Of a stretch of 64,000 nt of DNA, positions 8,082 to 16,680 are shown piece by piece; positions within the stretch are counted from its first letter, which is position 1, and each line of letters begins with the position of its first letter. The translations under genes and the position numbers were made by a program. Under the pieces are notes generated by a model that saw nothing but the letters and a program-made list of their open reading frames with translations, was not told the origin of the DNA and did not search any database. The stretch is from contig CAWEGR010000005.1 of NCBI GenBank assembly GCA_963808775.1, positions 806,001 to 870,000 of the forward strand. The letters are read 5' to 3'. This DNA comes from JACVRW01 sp963808775 (GTDB taxonomy: Bacteria; Actinomycetota; Thermoleophilia; Solirubrobacterales; Thermoleophilaceae).

Positions 8082-10024
8082 GCTGGCAGGCGAGCTCGTT
8101 CCTGCTGTTGACGCTGACCCTCGTGGCGGGCTTCGCCTGGTTCGAGCGCGAGCGCCCGCCGGCGCGCATCGTCGCGATGGTCGCCGCACTGGCCGCCCTG
8201 GCGGTCGCGGGACGGCTCGTGTTCGCCGCGATCCCGAACGTGAAGCCGACCACGGACATCGTGCTGTTCGCCGGCTACGCGCTCGGAGCCGCGCCGGGCT
8301 TCTGCGTCGGCGCGATCACCGCGATCGTCTCGAACATCTTCCTGTCGCAGGGGCCGTGGACCGTGTGGCAGATGGCCGGCTGGGGAGCCGTCGGCGTGAG
8401 CGGGGCCGTGCTCGCCCGGATGCTGCGCGGCCGCGAGCCCAACCGCTGGGTCCTCGCGGGCGTCTGCGGGCTCGCGGGCCTCGCGTTCGGGGCGTGGATG
8501 GACGTCTATCAGTGGACGCTCGGCGCGCGGCAGGATCTCGACTCGTACCTCGTGGTCGCAGGCACCTCCTTGCCGTACAACCTCGCTCACGCGGCCGGCA
8601 ATGTGGTCTTCTGCCTGCTGATCGGGCCCGCGTTCATCCGCGCGCTCGGGCGCTACCGGCAGCGCTTCGAGGTGAGCTGGCGGGCGCCCGCGGTGGCCGC
8701 CTCGACGCTCGTGCTGCTGCTCGTGCTGGCGGGCGGGGCGGCTGCGGCGACTCCGGCCGAGCGGGCGGAGCGCTACCTGCTGAACGCCCAGAACTCGGAC
8801 GGGGGCTTCGGGGCCGCGCCGCGCACGGGCTCGAGCCCGCTCTACAGCGGCTGGACCGGGCTCGGCCTCGCGGCCGCCGGCCGCAACGCCGCGGACGTGC
8901 GACGCCGCGGCGGGCGCTCGCTCGCCTCCTACGCCCGGCGGGCCGTCCGCGCCGAGCGAGACATAGGCGAGGTCGAGCGCACGGCGCTGCTGCTGATCTC
9001 GGCGGGTGCCGACCCTCGCGACGTGGGCGGACGCAACCTCCTGGCGGAGATCACCGGGAAGCGCCGGGCGAACGGATCGATCGCGGACTTCGTGAGCTAC
9101 ACGGCGTTCGGCGTGCTCGTGCTGCGCGGCGCGGGCGAGCGGGTCGGGCGGAAGACGATCCGCTGGCTCCTCGGGTCGCAGAACGAGGACGGCGGGTTCG
9201 GCCTGACGCGGTCGGCCCCGAGCGAGGGCGACCTGACCGGTGCCGTGCTCCAGGCGCTCGCGGTCGTGGGACGGGAGCGCAGCGCTGCCGCCCGCCGAGC
9301 GGTGGACTACCTGCTCGCGAAGCAGGGAACGGACGGCGGCTTCGGGCTGCGCACGGACAGCTCGAACGCGCAGTCGACGGCCTACGCGCTCCAGGGCCTG
9401 CTCGCGGTGGGTGCGGGCCGGCGCGCGGTGGCACGCGGGCTCGGCTACCTGAGGGGCCTCCAGCGCCGCGACGGCAGCGTCGCGTTCTCGCGGACGAGCG
9501 CGCAGACGCCGGTCTGGGTCACGGCGCAGGCGCTGGCCGCGCTCGAGCGTCAGCCGCTGCCCGTCCCGGCGGTGCCGCGGGTGAAGCGGGCGCGGGCGTC
9601 GGGTGCTTCGTCGGCTCCGGAGGCAGGCGCCGGGGCGGAGAAAGGCAGCGATGAAGGGGGCGGGTCCGCAGGCGGCGCGGGGCGTCCAGCGCCGCCGGAC
9701 AAGCCGTCCGAAGGCCGCGCGGCTCCCGCCGCGGAGGATGCGGCCCCGGCCGAGGAGCCGGTCCGGGGGCCCTCGCCATGGAGGCGCCCGGCGACGCGGC
9801 CGCACCCGCCGGGGACCGCACTCCCGGCCTCGCCGCCGACCCGGCGCCAGCCGACGACGGCGGGGCGCCCGTCTGGCTCCTCGTTGCCGCCGTTCTCGCC
9901 GCCGTGGCGGGCGGCTGGTGGTACATGCGCCGCCGCCGGAACGATCCTGGATTGGGTCGCAGCCGGGAAACGATCCAGGACAACCGGGCTGAGAACCGGA
10001 GCGAATCGCTCCGGACACCGTTAG
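8078..10024 (+). CDS. ECF S component fused to an extracellular prenyltransferase/intrinsic-factor-like barrel
   Basis: The GTG start overlaps the ATPase stop. Residues 1-200 hold about six membrane helices with S-component features (IPNVKPTTDIVLFAG, GFCVGAITAIVSN, GPWTVWQMAGWG). A further helix at 205-222 leads to an outside alpha-alpha barrel at 225-490. The barrel has repeated Q/N-x-DGGFG turns (NSDGGFG, NEDGGFGL, GTDGGFGL, RRDGSVAF), the repeat type of prenyltransferases, squalene cyclases and the alpha-domain of intrinsic factor. A Pro/Ala/Glu linker follows. The frame then appears to break near 9770: the alternative frame from 9778 encodes a C-terminal anchor (PVWLLVAAVLAAVAGGWWYM) with a basic tail, and a third frame stops at 9992 just before a hairpin. 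The exact end is therefore uncertain. The likely role is B12 capture and membrane transfer. Confidence 0.85.
   Translation: MSWQASSFLLLTLTLVAGFAWFERERPPARIVAMVAALAALAVAGRLVFAAIPNVKPTTDIVLFAGYALGAAPGFCVGAITAIVSNIFLSQGPWTVWQMAGWGAVGVSGAVLARMLRGREPNRWVLAGVCGLAGLAFGAWMDVYQWTLGARQDLDSYLVVAGTSLPYNLAHAAGNVVFCLLIGPAFIRALGRYRQRFEVSWRAPAVAASTLVLLLVLAGGAAAATPAERAERYLLNAQNSDGGFGAAPRTGSSPLYSGWTGLGLAAAGRNAADVRRRGGRSLASYARRAVRAERDIGEVERTALLLISAGADPRDVGGRNLLAEITGKRRANGSIADFVSYTAFGVLVLRGAGERVGRKTIRWLLGSQNEDGGFGLTRSAPSEGDLTGAVLQALAVVGRERSAAARRAVDYLLAKQGTDGGFGLRTDSSNAQSTAYALQGLLAVGAGRRAVARGLGYLRGLQRRDGSVAFSRTSAQTPVWVTAQALAALERQPLPVPAVPRVKRARASGASSAPEAGAGAEKGSDEGGGSAGGAGRPAPPDKPSEGRAAPAAEDAAPAEEPVRGPSPWRRPATRPHPPGTALPASPPTRRQPTTAGRPSGSSLPPFSPPWRAAGGTCAAAGTILDWVAAGKRSRTTGLRTGANRSGHR
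9996..10014 (+). terminator. Hairpin at the end of the ECF/B12 operon
   Basis: A perfect 8-bp inverted repeat, CCGGAGCG-AAT-CGCTCCGG, lies between the ECF operon and the next gene. There is no U-run, so it is only terminator-like. Its position suggests that the preceding coding region really ends at the stop at 9992. Confidence 0.45.
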
Positions 10025-10037
10025 CGTGCCGGCCGGG

Positions 10038-10456
10038 ATGCTCAACGTCCTGAGCGCGCGCGAGGCCTCGATCTTCGCCTGCCTGTGCGACACCGTGGTC
10101 GCTCCGGAGCCGCCGTTGCCGCCCGTGGCGGAGACCGACGCCGTGGAGGCCTTCGACCGCCTGCTGGCCGCGGGCACCCCGGCGAACCGCGCGGGTCTGC
10201 GCGCCCTGCTGCTCGTCGTCGAGCTGGCCCCGCGCCTCGGCGCTGCGCGCGCCGGTCCGCGTGACGCCGCACCGAGCTGCTCGAGCGCGCCGCCACGGCG
10301 CGCCCGGCCCAGGTGCGCCAGCTCGCGGCCGTGCTGCGCGGCCTCGCCTCGCTCACCTACTTCGGGGACGACGGCGTCATGCGCGCGCTCGGCTACGACG
10401 CGGACGAGCGCGTGGCGGCCGGCCGCGCCGTCAGGGAGCGGGACGGCCGGCCATGA
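10038..10456 (+). CDS. Small partner of GMC oxidoreductase (gluconate 2-dehydrogenase subunit 3-like; frameshifted)
   Basis: The ATG at 10038 opens MLNVLSAREASIFACLCDTVV, the typical start of the small helical partner of flavoprotein dehydrogenases. The frame changes near 10258. The continuation, LERAATARPAQVRQLAAVL then SLTYFGDDGVMRALGYD, ends at a TGA (10454-10456) that overlaps the ATG of the oxidoreductase. The intact protein would be about 139 residues. In known complexes this subunit accompanies the FAD subunit and often carries its export signal; no twin-arginine motif is visible here. Confidence 0.6.
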
Positions 10457-11881
10457 GCGGAATCGTCAGCGGACGCGCGATCGGGAGCGCGCGCACGATC
10501 GAGGCCGACGCCTGCGTGATCGGCACGGGCGCGGGCGGCGCGCCCGTGGCGAGGGAGCTGGCCGAGGGCGGCATGCGGGTCGTGATGCTCGAGGAGGGGC
10601 CGCTCCACTCGACGGACGACTTCACCGCACGGCCGCGCGACATGACCGCGCGCCTCTACCGCGACGGCGGCCAGACCGTCACGCGCGGCAATGTGCCGAT
10701 CGTCCTGCCGCTCGGGCGCGGGGTGGGAGGGACCACGCTGATCAACTCGGGCACCTGCTTCCGCACGCCTGACCGCGTGCTCGAGCGCTGGGTCGCGGAG
10801 CTCGGCCTCGACGCGCTCGGCCCGAGCGGAGCTCGCGCCCTACTTCGATCGGGTCGAGCGGACCCTGCACGTTCGCCGGGTCACGCCGGAGCTGGCGGGG
10901 CGCAACGCCGCCGTCGTCAAGCGCGGCGCCGACGCTCTCGGCTGGTCGAACGGCTACCTCGAGCGCAACGCGCGCGGGTGCATCGGCTCCGGCGTCTGCG
11001 CGTTCGGATGCCCGGCGTCGGCCAAGCAGCACACCGGCCTCTCCTACGTGCCCGGCGCGTGGGAGGCGGGTGCCGCCACCTACACGGAGACCGAGGCGCT
11101 CAGGGTCACCACCTCCCGCGGCGCGGCCAGCGGCGTCGAGGCCCGCACCGCGGGCGGCGGGCGCCTCACCGTCCGCAGCCGGACGGTCGTGGTCGCCTGC
11201 GGCGCCATCCACACGCCTCTTCTGCTCAGGCGCAGCCGCCTCGGCGCGGCCTCCGGCGAGCTCGGCCGCAACCTCAGCATCCACCCCGCCACGGCGGTGC
11301 GCGCTCGCTTCGAGGGCGAGGAGATCGACATGTCGCGCGGCGTGCCGCAGTCGCTCTACATCGACGAGTTCGCCGGCGAGGGCATCGTCTTCGAGGGCGC
11401 CGCCGGCCCGCCCGACTACCTGTCGATGACCTTCCCGTTCGCGGGCGAGCGGCTGCGCGAGACCATGCTCGGCTGGAAGGGGCTGAGCCAGTTCGGCGTG
11501 ATGGTCTCGGACGAGAGCCGCGGCCGCGTGCGCTCGCTCCCGCGCGGCCGCGCCGAGATCCGCTACGACCTGCTCCCGCAGGACCGCGCGAAGCTGAGCC
11601 GCGGGGTCGAGCTGCTCGCGCGCCTGTACGAGACGGCGGGCGCCGCCGAGGTGCACCGGCCGTCGGAGCTCGGCGTGATGGCCTTCCACCCGCTCGGCAC
11701 CGCCCGCGCCCACGCGGATCCACGGCGGGGAGTGGTCGACGCCGACCTGCGCCTCCACGGCGTCGAGGGCGTCTACGTGACCGATGCGAGCGCCGTGCCC
11801 TCGGCCCTCGGCGTGAACCCGCAGGTGACGATCATGGCGCTCGCCACCCGGGCGGCGGAGCGAATCCTCAGCGGCCGCTGA
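10453..11881 (+). CDS. GMC-family FAD oxidoreductase (frameshifted)
   Basis: The start overlaps the stop of the small partner. The N-terminus has the FAD-binding fold IGTGAGGAPVARELAEGG and the GMC signature LGRGVGGTTLINSGTCFR. The frame shifts near 10830 (one extra G; correcting it gives PSELAPYFDRVERTL) and runs on to 11881. The later part has the GCIGSGVCAFGCPASAK cysteine segment, ACGAIHTPLLL, and the C-terminal FHPLGTARA and ASAVPSALGVNPQVTIMAL, which contain the active-site His and Asn region. The total of about 475 residues fits the cholesterol oxidase/long-chain alcohol oxidase-like branch. The substrate is unknown. The last 14 bases overlap the convergent SDR gene. Confidence 0.85.
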
Positions 11882-12701
11882 TCGCGCGCACCACGAGCCG
11901 GTCGACCACGCGCGCGGGCACCAACCTGACCATGAGCGCGCGCGACTTCGCGTCGCGGCCGACCAGGTAGCGGGCGCGCGGCTTCGAGGTCGCGAGCGCC
12001 GTCCCGATCACCTCGGCCACCGCGCGCGGCTCGGAGCCGCGTTGCTCGGCGATCTTGACCGTCTGGCGCCGCAGGCCCTCGATCAACTTCCCGTAGAGGC
12101 GCTCGGCGTCCGCCGGCATGCCGTCGGCCATCTGGTCGGCGAGCTCGTTGCCCTTCTTCCAGATCGGCGTCTTGACGGCGCCGGGCTCGATGACGATCAC
12201 GTCGACGCCGTGGGAGAGCAGCTCGCGCCGCAGGCTGTCCGAGAAGGCCTCGAGGCCGAACTTCGACATGTTGTAGGCGCCCACGAGCGGCAGCGCCATG
12301 CGCCCGCCGATCGAGCTGACGTTGACCACGCGGCCGCGCGCGGCCCGAAGCGCGGGCAGGAACGCCTGTGTCACGGCCACCTGGCCGATCAGGTTCACCT
12401 CGAGCTGGTGGCGCAGCTGGTCGATCGGCAGGAACTCGAGCGGCGCCGCCACGGCGATGCCCGCGTTGTTGACGAGCCCCGCCAGCGGCGCGTCTCCGAG
12501 CGCCTCGCGGGCTGCGTCGATCGAGGCCTGGTCGGTCACGTCGATCCGCGCCGTCCGCAGTCCGAGGCCCTGGAGCCGCTGCGCGTCGTCGTCGCTGCGC
12601 ACGCCCGCCACGGGCTCGAAGCCGAGCTCGCGCAGGTGCAGCACCGTGGCCTCGCCGATCCCGGTTGAGGCGCCGGTGACGAGGACGGTCCCGCTCGGCA
12701 T
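11868..12701 (-). CDS. Short-chain dehydrogenase/reductase
   Basis: The 277-residue classical SDR has the NAD(P) motif TGASTGIGEA at residues 9-18, the NNAG motif (LVNNAGIA), catalytic Ser in VVNVSSIGG and YNMSK as the Tyr-Lys pair. The C-terminal extension after residue 190 (GAVKTPIWKKGNELAD) fits the retinol/steroid-type subgroup. It converges with the GMC oxidoreductase, overlapping it by 14 bases, and starts only about 20 bases from the divergent nitroreductase gene. The substrate cannot be read from the sequence. Confidence 0.9.
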   Translation of the reverse strand: MPSGTVLVTGASTGIGEATVLHLRELGFEPVAGVRSDDDAQRLQGLGLRTARIDVTDQASIDAAREALGDAPLAGLVNNAGIAVAAPLEFLPIDQLRHQLEVNLIGQVAVTQAFLPALRAARGRVVNVSSIGGRMALPLVGAYNMSKFGLEAFSDSLRRELLSHGVDVIVIEPGAVKTPIWKKGNELADQMADGMPADAERLYGKLIEGLRRQTVKIAEQRGSEPRAVAEVIGTALATSKPRARYLVGRDAKSRALMVRLVPARVVDRLVVRAISGR

Positions 12702-12721
12702 CGTTGCGAGACTACCTGCCA

Positions 12722-13232
12722 GTGGACGTGGCAGACGCCATCCGATCCCGCCGCACGCACAAGGCCTACGGGCCCGAGCCGGTGTCGCGCGAGCAGCTCG
12801 ACGAGCTGTTCGAGCTCGCGCGCTGGGCGCCGAACCACCACATGACGAACCCGTGGCGCTTCCGCGTGCTCGGCCCCGAGGCGCTCGCCGCCCTGAAGGG
12901 GGCGGCAGGGCCGGATGCCGCGGCGAAGCTCGACAGGGCGCCGACCCTCGTGGTGGCGTCGGTCCTCGAGAGCGGCGACCCCGTCCAGGCAGGAGGAGGA
13001 CCTGTGCGCCGCGGCGGTGGCGAGCTACATCGTGCTGCTCGGCGCGCACGCCGGCGGCCTGGCCGGCTACTGGCGGACCCCGGACGTGCTGCGCACGCCG
13101 GCCGGCCGCGCCGCCGCGGGCGTTCCGGACGGAGAGCGGGTGCTCGGCCTCCTGCACCTCGGGCAGCCGCGCCAGGAGAAGGAGCCGCCCGGCCGGCTGC
13201 CGCCCGGCGACTTCGTAACGTACCTCCCGTGA
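12722..13232 (+). CDS. Nitroreductase-family protein (frameshifted)
   Basis: GTG at 12722 is chosen because VDVADAIRSRRTHKAYGPEPV is the canonical FMN-binding start; an upstream TTG at 12704 is also possible. The first part has LFELARWAPNHHMTNPWRF. The frame breaks near 12988 and resumes as EEDLCAAAVASYIVLLGAHA, then GYWRTPDVL and VLGLLHLGQP, ending at 13232. The whole is about 170 residues, normal for the family. It should bind FMN and use NAD(P)H to reduce an unknown substrate. The stop overlaps the GTG of the next gene. Confidence 0.75.
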
Positions 13233-14953
13233 TCCCGCGCGCGGACGCAATCGCAACGCTGGGCCGCGAGTCCTTCGACCTCGCCGTGGTGGGAGGCGGG
13301 ATCACCGGCGCGGGGGTCGCGCTCGACGCGGCGTCGCGCGGGTACAGCGTCGCGCTCGTCGAGAAGGGCGACTTCGCCGCGGGCACCTCGAGCCGCTCGT
13401 CGAAGCTCGTGCACGGCGGGCTCCGCTACCTGCAGAACTTCGACCTCGGGCTCGTGCGCGAGGCGCTGCTCGAGCGCGCCCTGCTCGTGGAGCTCGCCCC
13501 GCACCTCGTGCGCCCGCTGCCGCTGCTCGTCCCCGCCCTCGAGGGCAAGCGCCCCGACCGCATGACGGGCGTCGGGCTCAACATGTACGACGTGATGTCG
13601 TGGCGGCGGGGCCGCGACGACGAGGAGTGGAGCCCCAAGCGGCACCGCACGATCGACGCAGAGGAGACGCTGGCGCTCGCACCCGCGCTGGCCGGCCGCG
13701 ACCCGAGCGCGTCCTATCTCTTCTACGACTGCCAGACCGACGACTCGCGGCTCGTCCTGACCGTGCTCGCGGAGGCCGAGCGCTTCGGCGCGGTCTGCGC
13801 GAACGGCTGCGAGGCCACCGGGCTGGTCGAGCGCGGCGGCCGCGCGGCGGGCGTGCTCGTGCGCGACGCCGTCGAGGGCGGCGAGTTCGAGCTGACGGCG
13901 GCGAACGTCATCAACGCCACCGGCGTCTGGGCCGACCGGCTGCGCCCCGACGAGCTGTACGACGCCGAGGAGGTGCCGCGCATCCGGCCGAGCCGCGGCA
14001 CCCACGTGACGCTCGCCCGGGAGTCGCTCGACGTCGAGGTCGGCATCATCGTGCCGGCTGGCGGCGGGCGCACCGTGTTCGTCCTGCCCTGGCTCGGCCG
14101 CACGCTCGTGGGGACCACGGACAACGACTACGAGGCGGGCTCGCTCGAGCACGTGCCGCCCTCGGACGAGGACGTGGCCTACCTGCTCGAGGCGCTCAAC
14201 TCGTTCTTCGGAACCTCGCTCGGCGCCTCCGACCTCACGGGGGCCTACGCGGGCGTCCGGCCGCTGATCTCGACGGGCGACCCGAAGAAGTCGGTGGACA
14301 TCTCCCGCAAGGCGGAGCTGTACGAGACGGCCTCCGGCCTCGTCACGATCACGGGCGGCAAGCTCACCACCTGGAGGCGCATGGCGAAGACGGCCGTCGA
14401 CCGCCTCGTGGAGCGCGAGGGGCGCGAGGCGCCCTGCCGCACGCAGGAGATCCCGCTCGGCCAGCCGGTCGAGGCGGAGGCGCTGCCCGCGGTCGCGGGC
14501 GTGGACGACGCGAGCCGGGCCCACCTCGCCGGCCGCTACGGCCACGCTGCGCAGTTCGTGCTGCGCCTGGCCGAGGCGGCGCCGGAGCTCGGACGGCGGA
14601 TCACGCCGGACCTCCCGGACATCCTGGCCGAGGCGGCCTACGCGGCGGGCCACGAGCAGGCGCGCTCCGTCTCCGACGTGCTGCTGCGGCGCACCCGGCT
14701 CGGGCTGCTCGACGCCCGCACGCTCACCGCGCCCGGCGCAGAGGCGCCCGTGCTCGTGGCGCGCGCGATGGCGGATGAGCTCGGCTGGGACGACGCCCGG
14801 GTCGAGCGCGAGGTGGACGACTGGCACTCGGTGGCCCGCGCCGAGGGCCTCGTGCCGGGAGCGGGCGCGGATGCCGTGGTCGCGCCGGCGCCCGAGGCGG
14901 TCGAGGCCGCGCCGGTCGCTCAGCCGGGCGCGGCGCCCGAGGAGGCGGCGTGA
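13229..14953 (+). CDS. glpD: Aerobic glycerol-3-phosphate dehydrogenase
   Basis: The 574-residue FAD protein starts at a GTG overlapping the nitroreductase stop. It has the dinucleotide fold VVGGGITGAGVALDAASRG, the GlpD hallmark GTSSRSSKLVHGGLRYL, DCQTDDSRLV, PWLGRTLVGTTDNDYE and the C-terminal DAO_C helix bundle with EQARSVSDVLLRRTRLG. GlpD oxidises glycerol-3-phosphate to dihydroxyacetone phosphate at the membrane, passing electrons to quinone. The last 35 residues are an Ala/Pro/Glu-rich tail. The stop overlaps the folP start. A degenerate paralogue lies at 29418-30818. Confidence 0.93.
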   Translation: MIPRADAIATLGRESFDLAVVGGGITGAGVALDAASRGYSVALVEKGDFAAGTSSRSSKLVHGGLRYLQNFDLGLVREALLERALLVELAPHLVRPLPLLVPALEGKRPDRMTGVGLNMYDVMSWRRGRDDEEWSPKRHRTIDAEETLALAPALAGRDPSASYLFYDCQTDDSRLVLTVLAEAERFGAVCANGCEATGLVERGGRAAGVLVRDAVEGGEFELTAANVINATGVWADRLRPDELYDAEEVPRIRPSRGTHVTLARESLDVEVGIIVPAGGGRTVFVLPWLGRTLVGTTDNDYEAGSLEHVPPSDEDVAYLLEALNSFFGTSLGASDLTGAYAGVRPLISTGDPKKSVDISRKAELYETASGLVTITGGKLTTWRRMAKTAVDRLVEREGREAPCRTQEIPLGQPVEAEALPAVAGVDDASRAHLAGRYGHAAQFVLRLAEAAPELGRRITPDLPDILAEAAYAAGHEQARSVSDVLLRRTRLGLLDARTLTAPGAEAPVLVARAMADELGWDDARVEREVDDWHSVARAEGLVPGAGADAVVAPAPEAVEAAPVAQPGAAPEEAA

Positions 14954-15819
14954 TCCTGCGCGCCCGCGAGCACGAGCTCGACCTGAGCGAGCCGGTGCTG
15001 ATGGGCATCGTGAACGCCACCCCCGACTCGTTCTCGGATCTTCAGGGGGAGAAGCCGCTCGACGAGCTGGTCGAGCGCGCCCTCGGCCTCGTGACGGACG
15101 GCGCGGCGATCGTCGACGTCGGGGGAGAGTCCGGCCGCACCGACCGCGAGGCCGTGCCCGTCGAGCAGGAGATCGAGCGCGTGCGGCCGCTGGTCGAGCG
15201 CCTCGCGGGCGCGGGAGTGCTCGTCTCGGTCGACACCTGGCGCGCCCCGGTCGCGCGCGCCGCACTCGACGCCGGAGCGGCGATGGTGAACGACGTCAGC
15301 GCGCTGGCGGACGAGGGGCTCGCCACGGCGTGCGCCGAGGCGGGCGCCGCGCTCGTGATCACGCACACCCGCGCGGCTCCGAAGACGAAGGCCTTTCCCG
15401 ACTACGGCGACGTGGTCGCGGAGGTGGACGAGCTGCTGGCGGCGCGCACCGATCGCGCGCGCGAGCTCGGCGTGGCGGATGACCGCATCGTGCTCGACCC
15501 CGGCATCGACCTGGCGAAGACGCCCGCGCAGTCGATCGAGCTGATCCGCGCGCTGCCGCGGCTCGCGGAGACCGGCCTGCCGCTGCTGCTCGCCGTGTCG
15601 CGCAAGGACTTCATCGGCGCGCTCACCGGGCGCCCGCCCGCCGCGCGCGACCCGGGCACGCTCGCGGCCGTCGCGGCCTCCGTCGACGGCGGCGCCGCGA
15701 TCCTGCGCGTGCACGACGTCGCGGGCGCGCGCGATTTCCTGCGCGTGCGCGCCGCGCTCTCCGGCGGGGCGGACCCGGAGCTCGCGCTCGCGGAGAACCT
15801 GAGGAGGGAGGCGGTTTGA
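14950..15819 (+). CDS. folP: Dihydropteroate synthase
   Basis: The 289-residue TIM barrel makes dihydropteroate from p-aminobenzoate and hydroxymethyl-dihydropterin pyrophosphate in folate synthesis. The visible motifs are GIVNATPDSFSD at the first strand, VDVGGESGR, VSVDTWRAPVA, MVNDVSAL, LDPGIDLAKT and the SRKDFIG loop. The usual GGESTRPGA loop is replaced by GGESGRTDREAVPV, so the phosphate/sulfa-binding loop is atypical. The GTG start overlaps the GlpD stop. No other folate genes are adjacent. Confidence 0.88.
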   Translation: MILRAREHELDLSEPVLMGIVNATPDSFSDLQGEKPLDELVERALGLVTDGAAIVDVGGESGRTDREAVPVEQEIERVRPLVERLAGAGVLVSVDTWRAPVARAALDAGAAMVNDVSALADEGLATACAEAGAALVITHTRAAPKTKAFPDYGDVVAEVDELLAARTDRARELGVADDRIVLDPGIDLAKTPAQSIELIRALPRLAETGLPLLLAVSRKDFIGALTGRPPAARDPGTLAAVAASVDGGAAILRVHDVAGARDFLRVRAALSGGADPELALAENLRREAV

Positions 15820-16604
15820 AGCCCGTCACGATCGCGCAGCTATCCGACCTGCACTGCGGGTCGCCCCACTTCGTGCCGAGCCTGCTCGACCGGGCGATCG
15901 TGGAGGTCAACGAGCTCGCGCCCGACGTGGTGATCATCTCCGGCGACCTGACCGGGGACGGCCTGCGCGGGGAGTTCCAGCTCGCCGCGGACTACCTCGC
16001 GCGGATCGAGTGCGAGCGCATGATCGTGATCCCGGGCAACCACGACTCGCGCAACGTGGGCTACGTCCACTTCGAGGAGCTGTTCGGCGAGCGCAGCTCG
16101 GTGCTCCACCTCGACGGCGTCTCGATCGTCTCCGTCGACTCGACGGAGCCCGACCTCGATCACGGCGTAATCGGGCGCGGGCGCTACCGCTGGATCGTCG
16201 AGCAGTTCGAGGCGCAGGAGGACTTCCTGCGCATCTTCGTGCTCCACCACCATCTGCTGCCCGTGCCCGGCACGGGGCGCGAGCGCAACGTGGTCCACGA
16301 CGCCGGCGACACGCTCGAGTGCCTTCAGCGCGCCGACGTCCACCTTGTGCTGTCCGGGCACAAGCACGTGCCCTATGCGTGGAGCCTCGAGAACCTGTTC
16401 GTTGTCAACGCGGGGACGGTGTCGACGACGCGCCTGCGCGGCAAGACGAAGCCCTGTTACAACGTGATCGAGGCCTCGCCCGAGCGGGTGTCCGTGCTGC
16501 GCAAGTACCCCTTCCACGAGCTCGAGGCGCTGATCTCGTTCGACCCGCGCAGCTACGAGTACGAGAAGGATCAGTCCCTGCTCGGCGAAACAGAGCACGG
16601 GTGA
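15816..16604 (+). CDS. Metallophosphoesterase
   Basis: The TTG at 15816 is chosen because a strong GAGGAGGGAGG ribosome site ends a few bases upstream and the codon overlaps the folP stop. The 262-residue protein has the full calcineurin-like metal site: DLHCG (residues 10-14), GDLTGDG, GNHDSR, HHHLLP and GHKH. It resembles bacterial cyclic-nucleotide or phospholipid-type phosphodiesterases of class III. The substrate cannot be assigned. Confidence 0.88.
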   Translation: MKPVTIAQLSDLHCGSPHFVPSLLDRAIVEVNELAPDVVIISGDLTGDGLRGEFQLAADYLARIECERMIVIPGNHDSRNVGYVHFEELFGERSSVLHLDGVSIVSVDSTEPDLDHGVIGRGRYRWIVEQFEAQEDFLRIFVLHHHLLPVPGTGRERNVVHDAGDTLECLQRADVHLVLSGHKHVPYAWSLENLFVVNAGTVSTTRLRGKTKPCYNVIEASPERVSVLRKYPFHELEALISFDPRSYEYEKDQSLLGETEHG

Positions 16605-16680
16605 CCGCGTAATTCGGTTGCGGCCACCCGGTTGGAGGGCCAAGATAGCCCGATAGGGGACTCGATCGGAAGGAACCTCG

